A DNA stretch of 8,238 bases from DASWJZ01 sp038211615. GTDB taxonomy: Bacteria > Pseudomonadota > Alphaproteobacteria > Rhizobiales > Afifellaceae. The notes under the pieces are model-generated. The model made no database searches. It worked only from the letters and a program-made list of their open reading frames with translations, and had not been told where the DNA came from. This document shows, in pieces, positions 1-5,279 of the stretch (position 1 is the stretch's first letter; the number at the start of each line of letters is the position of its first letter). The position numbers and the translations under genes are program-made. The DNA is taken from NCBI GenBank assembly GCA_038211615.1, contig JBBQVL010000131.1, positions 1 through 8,238 of the forward strand. Direction: 5' to 3'.

Positions 1-542
1 TCGATCATCGACTTGGCGATGCCGTTGAACTCGGCCTGGTTCACGAACCACTCGCGGGCGTCCGGCGTCGAGTTGGCGTCATAGCCGACGACATGGATGC
101 CGGCCGCGAGCGCCTTCTTCAGCACCGGCGCGATGGCCACCGGGTCGTTGGCGGCGAAGAGGATGCCGTTCACGCCCTGCGTGATGTAGTTGTCGATGAA
201 GGTGATCTGCTTGTCGATGTTGGCCTCGGTCGGCCCGTCGGTCTTGACCGACACGTTGCCGAGTTCGGTGGCGGCCTCGCCTTCGCCCTTCGTGGTGGCG
301 GCGAAGTAGCCGATGCCGATCAGCTTCGGCACGTCGACGAGCGTGATCGGCTTGCCGGCAAGGTCCGGCGCATTGGTCACCGCGCCGCCGTCATAGGGCT
401 TGGAGACGACCGTGCCGGCGCCGCCGTCGCAGGGCAGCGGATTGGTGGGCAGATCGTCGGCGCCCTGCCATTTGTCGGCGGCGAAGGCGGGTGCGCCAAA
501 CGCGGCGCTCGCAAGAAGCGCTACACTCAGGATTCTCAGCAT
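1..542 (-). CDS. rhaS: Sugar ABC transporter periplasmic binding protein, probably rhamnose-binding RhaS (partial, C-terminus beyond left edge)
   Basis: The reading frame is open from an ATG at 542-540 to the window edge, giving the first 180 residues. The start is preceded by a good ribosome site (GGGAGGA, about 8 bases upstream). Residues 1-21 form a signal peptide with a hydrophobic core and an AFA cleavage motif (A19-F20-A21), so the protein should be periplasmic. From about residue 66 the sequence fits the type I periplasmic sugar-binding fold of the ribose family: a first strand ITLVDVPK, then IGYFAATTKGEGEAATELG, a TDGPTEANIDKQ segment, and FAANDPVAIAPVLKKALAAGIHVVGYDA. The ANDP and GPT segments resemble rhamnose-binding RhaS proteins. 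Residues 23-65 are a Gly/Pro/Asp-rich stretch with one cysteine (C38) before the usual first strand, which is longer than normal. It is the last visible gene of the leftward unit, after both permeases. The binding-protein call is strong; rhamnose as ligand is inferred from rhaD and rhaI. Confidence 0.82.
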   Translation of the reverse strand, partial: MLRILSVALLASAAFGAPAFAADKWQGADDLPTNPLPCDGGAGTVVSKPYDGGAVTNAPDLAGKPITLVDVPKLIGIGYFAATTKGEGEAATELGNVSVKTDGPTEANIDKQITFIDNYITQGVNGILFAANDPVAIAPVLKKALAAGIHVVGYDANSTPDAREWFVNQAEFNGIAKSMI

Positions 543-581
543 TTTTTCAGTCCTCCCACTTGCAAGACTTGATCGTGTTCA

Positions 582-598
582 GCGCCCTTTCCGGGCGC
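582..598. other. GC-rich hairpin between rhaQ and rhaS
   Basis: GCGCCC at 582-587 pairs perfectly with GGGCGC at 593-598 around a 5-base loop. It lies in the 65-bp gap between the rhaQ stop (608) and the rhaS start (542). No T-run follows in the direction of transcription, so it does not look like an intrinsic terminator. By analogy with other transporter operons it could stabilise or process the mRNA so that the binding protein is made in excess. That role is inference. Confidence 0.5.
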
Positions 599-607
599 CG
601 CTTGTCC

Positions 608-1579
608 TCAGCCGTCGCTGCCGCGCCGGTGCTGAAGGAAGTTGGTGATCAGGATGGACAGGATGAGTACCGTCCCGATCACGACAATGGTGGCGTCTCC
701 CTTGACGCCGGTGAGCGACAATCCGTTCTTCAGGAGCTGGATCAGGGTGAAGCCGAGCACGGTGCCGCCGATAGTGCCGACGCCGCCGAAGATCGACGTG
801 CCGCCGAGCACGACCGCCGCGATCACGTCGAGCTCGAGCCCGGTCCCCATGTCGGAGCGGGTGGTCGAGACCCGCGACACGAAGATCGCGCCGCCGATCC
901 CCGCCATCAGGCCGGAGAGGGTGTAGATGACGAGCTTGATGCGATCGACCTTGATCGCCGAGTAGCGCGCCGTCGTCTCGTTGAAGCCGATGGCATAGAG
1001 CGAGCGCCCGAAGGTGGTGCGCGACAATACGATCCAGAACACGATGACAGCGACGAGCAGCACCCAGAGCTGCGTCGGAACGCCGAGCACCTCGCCCTGG
1101 CCGAGCACGAAGAACCATTCCGGGTAACCGCGCACCGAGCGCGCCTGGCTGATGCCTTCCGCCAGCCCACGGTAGAGCGCCAGCGTCGCAAGCGTCATGA
1201 TGAGCGGCGGCACCCGCACGCGGGTGATGAGCAGGCCGTTGAAGAAACCCGCGAGGGCGGCGACCGCGATTGCAGCCACGACCGCGAGGGGGAGGGGCAT
1301 GCCGACGTTCTGCCAGAACACGCCGAGCAGGATCACCGTCAGCCCCATGATCGAGCCGACCGAGAGGTCGATCCCGCCGGTGATGATGATGAAGGTCATA
1401 GGCAGCGCGACCAGCGCCACCTCGGTCATCAGCCGGCCCTGGTTGAGCAGGTTTCCGACCGTCATGAAATGATTGGCGGTGACCGAAAGGATCGCCAGCG
1501 CAAGCACCAGCGCGATGAGGAGCACCAGCTCCTGGCTCACATGAAAGCGCACCCGCGCCGCATTGTCCGCAGCGCTCAT
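608..1579 (-). CDS. rhaQ: CUT2-family sugar ABC transporter permease, second permease of the rhamnose transporter (RhaQ)
   Basis: This 323-residue, strongly hydrophobic inner-membrane protein has the length and signatures of ribose/rhamnose-type (BPD_transp_2) permeases. The first membrane segment is at about residues 18-34. The family hallmark GGIDLSVGS is at 68-76, the cytoplasmic coupling segment TFGRSLYAIGFN at 189-200, and the conserved C-terminal block VVLGGTSIFGGVGTIGG at 256-272. It should pair with the upstream permease to form the channel driven by RhaT. The ATG at 1579 has a modest ribosome site (GGGTGA, 7 bases upstream). Unlike the tightly overlapping genes before it, it is separated from rhaP by 97 bp containing a palindromic repeat, so it must initiate translation independently. 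The symbol follows the Rhizobium order P then Q and is positional; permease function is clear, substrate is inferred. Confidence 0.85.
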   Translation of the reverse strand: MSAADNAARVRFHVSQELVLLIALVLALAILSVTANHFMTVGNLLNQGRLMTEVALVALPMTFIIITGGIDLSVGSIMGLTVILLGVFWQNVGMPLPLAVVAAIAVAALAGFFNGLLITRVRVPPLIMTLATLALYRGLAEGISQARSVRGYPEWFFVLGQGEVLGVPTQLWVLLVAVIVFWIVLSRTTFGRSLYAIGFNETTARYSAIKVDRIKLVIYTLSGLMAGIGGAIFVSRVSTTRSDMGTGLELDVIAAVVLGGTSIFGGVGTIGGTVLGFTLIQLLKNGLSLTGVKGDATIVVIGTVLILSILITNFLQHRRGSDG

Positions 1580-1618
1580 GGATGATTCACCCGCAGGCGA
1601 CGGATCGGTGGCCTCAAA

Positions 1619-1656
1619 CCTGTCTTGGCCGGGTCAAGCCCGGAAATGACGACAGG
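1619..1656. repeat. Intergenic palindromic repeat, copy 1 (between rhaP and rhaQ)
   Basis: The core is CCGGG (1629-1633), loop TCAAG, then CCCGG (1639-1643), followed by AAATGACGAC. An outer stem CCTGTC (1619-1624) pairs with GACAGG (1651-1656), enclosing the core. The pattern CCGGGT-N-AAGCCCGG-N-AATGACG is shared with a second copy at 7544-7570 in the same plus-strand orientation. Such elements are interspersed in many rhizobial-type genomes. Here it sits in the gap between two transporter genes of the leftward unit. Confidence 0.7.
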
Positions 1657-1676
1657 GGAGGTACCGTGGCCCCTCA

Positions 1677-2711
1677 TTACCGCCGCCTTGCCTGCCGCGC
1701 CCGGCGCCAGAGGTCGGCGAGCACGGTGAGGAGGATAAGCACGCCCTGCACGGCGCGGAGCCAGTAGGGCGAGATGTTGATGAAGATGAGCGAGGAGCCG
1801 ATGGCCGCGATCAGGATCGCGGCGAGCGTCGAGCCGATCACGGTGCCCGTCCCGCCGAGGATGGAGACGCCGCCCACTACCGACGCGGTGATGATCGTCA
1901 GCTCGAGGTTGGGGGGAACCGTCGACTGGATGATCTGCAGCTGCGTGGCGAAGAGGATGCCCGCGACACCGACGAAGAAGCCGTGGATGGCGAAGACCTT
2001 CACGGTCGTGCGTTCGCGGTTGATGCCGGAAAGACGCGCGGCCTCGGCGTTGCCGCCGAGCGCATAGAACGAGCGGCCGGTTGCCGAAAGCCGCATCCAG
2101 AAAGCCGCGGCGACGGTCAGCACCAGCATGAAATAGATCGGCATGGGAACGCCGAGCGGGCGCATCTGCGCCAGGTGGAAGTTGTCGGGCAGGGTGTTGA
2201 TCCACGCACCTCCGGTGGCGCTGATCAGTCCACCCTTCAGGATCGACAGGAACCCGAGGCTCACCACGATCGAGGGGATGCGGAGGTAGGCGACCATCGC
2301 GCCCATCAAGGAGGTGAAGGCGATGGCGATGATGACCGGGATGATCCAGCAGAGAATGATCGGAACGCCGTTCACCGCGAGCGTGCCGCTGATCGTCGCG
2401 AGGATGCCGATCAGCGAGCCGACCGAGATGTCGATATTGCCGGAGATGATGACCATCGACATGCCGATCGCGGCGATCGCGATATAGGCATTGCCGAGAA
2501 AGATGGTCTTGAGGTTCCTGAGGTCGCCCCAGTCGCCGCTCTGGATCTGGCTCCAGTCGACGAAGCGCGGGTTGATGAACCCGACGACGACAAAGAGCGC
2601 AAGCAGCGCGAAGAGCAGCACCAGCTCCTGGCTCAGCGCCACGCGCGGCAGCCGGCTGAAAGCCGTCGGCGCAAGCGGGGCACTGGCTTCGCGAACCGCC
2701 ATCCCGCTCAT
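1677..2711 (-). CDS. rhaP: CUT2-family sugar ABC transporter permease, first permease of the rhamnose transporter (RhaP)
   Basis: This is a 344-residue integral membrane protein of the ribose-type permease family. A polar N-terminus of about 28 residues is followed by a strong membrane segment at about 30-46. The family motif is GNIDISVGS at 91-99, the coupling segment TGRSFYALGGNAEAARLSG is at 211-229, and the C-terminal block SVVGGVSILGGTGTVIG is at 277-293. The end is very basic (RRARQARRR), fitting a cytoplasmic tail. Its ATG at 2711 overlaps the rhaT stop in an ATGA arrangement, suggesting translational coupling. A second ATG three codons later (2702) is an alternative start, and neither has a strong ribosome site. 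It should form a heterodimer with the permease at 608-1579. Identification as a sugar permease is firm; rhamnose specificity and the symbol rest on context. Confidence 0.86.
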   Translation of the reverse strand: MSGMAVREASAPLAPTAFSRLPRVALSQELVLLFALLALFVVVGFINPRFVDWSQIQSGDWGDLRNLKTIFLGNAYIAIAAIGMSMVIISGNIDISVGSLIGILATISGTLAVNGVPIILCWIIPVIIAIAFTSLMGAMVAYLRIPSIVVSLGFLSILKGGLISATGGAWINTLPDNFHLAQMRPLGVPMPIYFMLVLTVAAAFWMRLSATGRSFYALGGNAEAARLSGINRERTTVKVFAIHGFFVGVAGILFATQLQIIQSTVPPNLELTIITASVVGGVSILGGTGTVIGSTLAAILIAAIGSSLIFINISPYWLRAVQGVLILLTVLADLWRRARQARRR

Positions 2712-4228
2712 TCCGCCGCTTCCGCCAAAGGCGGGCTGGAATCACTCATCATCGCGGCGGCAAGCCCGGCCTGTGTCGCCTCGGCCCGGTCCACGTCCGC
2801 CACGATCCGGCCGGCGCGCATGACGAGGATGCGGTCGCTCATGCCGAGCACTTCCGGCAATTCGCTGGAGATCATGAGAATCGCCATGCCGGCCTGCGCG
2901 AACTCGCTCATCATGCGGTGAATCTCCGCCTTGGCGCCGACATCGATGCCGCGCGTCGGCTCGTCCATGATGAGGATGCGCGGCCTGGTGGCGAGCCATT
3001 TCGACAGCCCGACCTTCTGCTGGTTGCCCCCGGAGAGCTTGCCGACGATCTGGCCGATGCCGCTGGCGCGGATCTGGAACTCCTTCACGCTTTTCTCGGC
3101 GAGCGCGTTCTCGGCCTTGCGGTCGATGAAGCTGCTGCGGGAGACGCGCGACAGGCTGGCGAGCGAGACATTCTCGGAAATCGGCATCGGCCGCACCAGC
3201 CCCTGCCGTCCGCGATCCTCCGGCACGTAGGCGATGCCGAGGTGCTTGGCGTCGGAGGCGCTGCGGATCGTCACCGGCTTGCCGTCGATGCGGATCGTGC
3301 CGCTTTCGGCAGGCGTCATGCCGAAGATCACTTCCGCGAGTTCGCTGCGGCCGGAGCCGACGAGCCCGGCGACCCCGAGAATCTCGCCGGCGCGGAGCTT
3401 CAGGCTGGCACTCTTCGTCATCGGGCTGCGAACCACGTTCTCGAGCTCCAGCACAACGTCGCCGCGCTTCGCCGCGAGCTTCGGAAAGAGGTGCTCAATG
3501 CGGCGCCCGACCATCATCTCGATGAGGTCGTCATGATCGGTGGCGCTCACCGGCTTCGTCGCCACGAACTCGCCGTCGCGGAGCACGGTGACTCGATCGG
3601 CGAGGAGGAACACTTCTTCCAGCCGATGGCTGATGTAGACGACGCCGACGCCGCGGGTGCGAAGCAGCCGGACGATGCCGAAGAGCCGCGTCACGTCGTG
3701 CTCCGTCAGCGCCGCCGTCGGCTCGTCCATGATGAGGATGCGCGCATTGTGGGAGAGCGCCTTGGCGATCTCCACGCGCTGCCGGTTGCCGACCGAGAGC
3801 TGGCCCACCGGCCGGCGGACGTCGAGATCGTGGATGTCGAGCGAGGCGAGCACCTCGCGCGCCCGCTCGTTGGTGGTGCGCCAGTCGATCGCGCCGAAGC
3901 GGCCCTTCGGGGCGTGCCCCATGAAGATGTTCTCGGCGACCGTCAGCTCGGGGAAGAGCAGGAGCTCCTGGTAGATCGTGGCGATGCCGGATTTCTGCGC
4001 CTCCTGCGGAGAGGCGAAGGTCGTCGGCCTTCCATCCAGCGTGATCGTCCCGGCGTCGGGCTGGTAGACGCCCGACATGATCTTGATCAGCGTCGATTTT
4101 CCCGCGCCGTTCTCGCCGAGGAGGGCGTGCACCTCGCCCGGCCGCACGTCGAAATCGATGCCGGCAAGGGCCCGCACGCCCGGAAAGGACTTCGCGATGC
4201 CTTCCAGTTTGAGGATCGGCTCGCTCAT
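2708..4228 (-). CDS. rhaT: Rhamnose ABC transporter ATP-binding protein with two nucleotide-binding domains (RhaT)
   Basis: The 506-residue protein is a duplicated ABC ATPase of the RbsA/XylG type that powers sugar import. Domain 1 (about 5-240) has Walker A GENGAGKST at 38-46, signature LSVGNRQ at 144-150, Walker B ILIMDEP at 164-170 and switch histidine H201. Domain 2 (about 256-495) has a degenerate Walker A, GLVGSGRSE at 288-296, with Arg where Lys is expected. Its signature LSGGNQQ is at 398-404 and Walker B ILIMDEP at 418-424, and serine (SSE, 454-456) replaces the switch histidine. This asymmetry is normal for CUT2 ATPases, so one site probably hydrolyses ATP. AGGAG lies 5 bases before the ATG, within the end of rhaR, and the ATG overlaps the rhaR stop by 4 bases. 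The name follows Rhizobium usage and is unrelated to the E. coli RhaT proton symporter. Confidence 0.9.
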   Translation of the reverse strand: MSEPILKLEGIAKSFPGVRALAGIDFDVRPGEVHALLGENGAGKSTLIKIMSGVYQPDAGTITLDGRPTTFASPQEAQKSGIATIYQELLLFPELTVAENIFMGHAPKGRFGAIDWRTTNERAREVLASLDIHDLDVRRPVGQLSVGNRQRVEIAKALSHNARILIMDEPTAALTEHDVTRLFGIVRLLRTRGVGVVYISHRLEEVFLLADRVTVLRDGEFVATKPVSATDHDDLIEMMVGRRIEHLFPKLAAKRGDVVLELENVVRSPMTKSASLKLRAGEILGVAGLVGSGRSELAEVIFGMTPAESGTIRIDGKPVTIRSASDAKHLGIAYVPEDRGRQGLVRPMPISENVSLASLSRVSRSSFIDRKAENALAEKSVKEFQIRASGIGQIVGKLSGGNQQKVGLSKWLATRPRILIMDEPTRGIDVGAKAEIHRMMSEFAQAGMAILMISSELPEVLGMSDRILVMRAGRIVADVDRAEATQAGLAAAMMSDSSPPLAEAAE

Positions 4229-5037
4229 GCCGTCTCCTGGAAGGGCACGGTTTCGCCCCGGAGCGAGGTCTCCGCGACGATGAGCTTCACGCCGGCGCGC
4301 TCAAGCATGGCGGGAACGTCGTCGGTGATGCCGTCGTCGGTGATGATCGTATCGACGCGCTCGAGCGGGCAGGCGATGAGGCTCGAACGCTGGGCGAACT
4401 TCGACGAGTCCACCAGCACGACGAGCTGTTCCGCCCGCTCCATCAGCTTGCGCTCGCCCTGCACCATCAGCGGGTCGCGCTCCATCACTCCGAGCCGGCT
4501 CACGCCCTGCGCCCCCATGAACATGCGCTGCGCGGAGAAGCTCCGCGTCACGTCGTCCTCGGTCGTGCTGAGGATTGCGCCCTGCTCGCGGTAGATCAGG
4601 CCGCCTGGCACCATCACGTTGTTGCGGGTGTTGCGGATCAGGTGCTCGGCGATCGGGAACGAGTTCGTCATCACCTGCAGCCGGCTGGCGGTGAGGAAAT
4701 GCACCATCTGGAACGTCGTGGTGCCGGCGTTCATGATGATGGAATCGCCGTCGGCGCAAAGCGCCACGGCGGCTTCCGCGATGGCGCGCTTCTTCTCGAT
4801 GTTCACCGCTTCGCTGACCTTGAAAGGCCGGCCGGCGATGCCGACGAACTGCGGCGGGTGCAGCGCCTCCGCGCCACCGCGGACGCGCCTGAGCCGCCCC
4901 TGCACATGCAATGCGGAAACGTCGCGGCGGATCGTCGCCTCGGAGGTCGCCGTCATCTCGACGAGCTCCCCGATGGTCGCGACCGGCCGTTCCTGCACAG
5001 CGTTCAGGATGAGCTTATGGCGCTCGCGCTCGTGCAT
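4225..5037 (-). CDS. rhaR: DeoR-family transcriptional repressor of the rhamnose genes (RhaR)
   Basis: The 270-residue protein has the usual DeoR/GlpR plan. An N-terminal winged helix-turn-helix (about 6-56) carries the family motifs SEATIRRDVSAL and RRVRGGA. A C-terminal sugar-phosphate sensor domain carries NAGTTT at 103-108 (most relatives have Asp at 103) and DSSKF further on. The frame stays open to a TTG at 5121. I chose the ATG at 5037 because it begins the typical N-terminus MHERERHKLI, is preceded by GAGGGGAGGA, and leaves the operator-like repeats upstream non-coding. The gene lies first in the leftward unit, overlaps rhaT by 4 bases, and is divergent from rhaD. In Rhizobium leguminosarum the equivalent DeoR-type RhaR negatively regulates rhamnose catabolism. 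Repression of both divergent units and autoregulation are inferred here. It is unrelated to the AraC-type RhaR of E. coli. Confidence 0.88.
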   Translation of the reverse strand: MHERERHKLILNAVQERPVATIGELVEMTATSEATIRRDVSALHVQGRLRRVRGGAEALHPPQFVGIAGRPFKVSEAVNIEKKRAIAEAAVALCADGDSIIMNAGTTTFQMVHFLTASRLQVMTNSFPIAEHLIRNTRNNVMVPGGLIYREQGAILSTTEDDVTRSFSAQRMFMGAQGVSRLGVMERDPLMVQGERKLMERAEQLVVLVDSSKFAQRSSLIACPLERVDTIITDDGITDDVPAMLERAGVKLIVAETSLRGETVPFQETA

Positions 5038-5047
5038 TCCTCCCCTC
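5038..5047 (-). promoter_or_regulatory. Ribosome binding site that decides the rhaR start
   Basis: On the minus strand GAGGGGAGGA lies directly before the ATG at 5037, with GAGG about 6 bases upstream of it. The alternative TTG at 5121 would place 28 extra Lys/Arg-rich residues across the hairpins and start inside the operator-like repeat, so the downstream ATG is preferred. Confidence 0.7.
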
Positions 5048-5063
5048 GGTCTTCTTGTTATTT

Positions 5064-5103
5064 GCCGCTTTTGCGGCTTGTCCTTGGCCGCATCTTTTGC
5101 GGC
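5064..5103. repeat. Two tandem GCCGC...GCGGC hairpins in the rhaR leader
   Basis: GCCGC-TTTT-GCGGC (5064-5077) and GCCGC-N7-GCGGC (5087-5103) are two perfect 5-bp-stem palindromes whose centres lie about 25 bp apart. Both loops end in a TTTT run. They lie between the rhaR start and the GTCAAT repeats. They could be a second protein-binding site or an RNA structure in the rhaR leader. No function can be assigned from sequence. Confidence 0.45.
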
Positions 5104-5121
5104 TCGCGACGGCAGTGTCAA
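5092..5121 (-). promoter_or_regulatory. Candidate promoter of the leftward rhaR-rhaTPQS unit
   Basis: On the minus strand a perfect -35 hexamer TTGACA (5121-5116) lies in the left arm of the inverted repeat. At an 18-base spacing the -10 candidate is AAAGAT (5097-5092), matching the consensus at 3 of 6 positions. The -35 is strong and correctly placed, but the -10 is weak, so the exact start site is uncertain. Confidence 0.4.
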
Positions 5122-5188
5122 TCAGGTTCAGTCAATATCTTTCATGTTGCGCCGCACAATGAGTGGAATTGACTGCTGCTGATTGACA
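5116..5188. promoter_or_regulatory. Probable RhaR operator: paired GTCAAT repeats in a long inverted repeat
   Basis: The left arm (5116-5136) reads TGTCAATCAG-N3-CAGTCAAT. The right arm (5168-5188) is its reverse complement, differing only in the three central bases, so 18 of 21 positions match. Each arm holds two GTCAAT half-sites in direct orientation, 14 bp apart (starts at 5117 and 5131 on the plus strand; 5168 and 5182 as ATTGAC). The arms are separated by 31 bp. The site lies between the divergent DeoR-type regulator and rhaD and overlaps both candidate -35 elements, as expected for a repressor site. Binding by RhaR is inferred. Confidence 0.72.
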
Positions 5189-5213
5189 GTATCGTTTCGC
5201 TGCGGGATAGCAT
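5183..5213 (+). promoter_or_regulatory. Candidate promoter of the rhaD-rhaI unit
   Basis: TTGACA at 5183-5188 is a perfect -35 hexamer at the outer end of the right arm of the inverted repeat. The best -10 candidates are GATAGC at 17-base spacing and TAGCAT (5208-5213, 4 of 6 matches) at 19-base spacing. This predicts a leader of roughly 60 bases before rhaD. A repressor on the repeat would block the -35. Confidence 0.5.
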
Positions 5214-5270
5214 CGCAAAAATCATCGACCCCGCCAAATCTCGCGTGCGTCAACTCACGCCGTCCGGCCG

Positions 5271-5276
5271 GGGAGG
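5271..5276 (+). promoter_or_regulatory. Ribosome binding site of rhaD, leaving two possible starts
   Basis: GGGAGG lies 3 bases before the ATG at 5280 and 9 bases before a second in-frame ATG at 5286. The second spacing is closer to optimal, so the protein may begin MLTANPSL rather than MPMLTANPSL. Confidence 0.55.
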
Positions 5277-5279
5277 GAG

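Noticed and set aside
491..1585. 364-codon open frame on the plus strand, antisense to rhaQ
   Set aside because: It is low-complexity Arg/Asp/His-rich sequence with no recognisable domain and lies over an intact permease gene.
1576..2745. 389-codon minus-strand frame overlapping rhaP
   Set aside because: It is Arg/His/Pro-rich shadow sequence. The frame at 1677-2711 gives a clean membrane permease with family motifs.
2918..4594. 558-codon open frame on the plus strand, antisense to rhaT and the end of rhaR
   Set aside because: Its composition (rich in Arg, Asp, Glu, His, Ala) is typical of a shadow frame in GC-rich DNA. The opposite strand encodes a complete ABC ATPase with all motifs.
5038..5121. 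N-terminal extension of RhaR from a TTG at 5121
   Set aside because: The extension is Lys/Arg-rich, starts inside the operator-like repeat, and lacks homology to DeoR N-termini. The ATG at 5037 has a strong ribosome site.
5243..5260. GCGTG-N8-CACGC hairpin in the rhaD leader, with a GTCAAC resembling the half-site
   Set aside because: The stem is only 5 bp with a wide loop, and the half-site differs at one base without a partner. Too weak to call.
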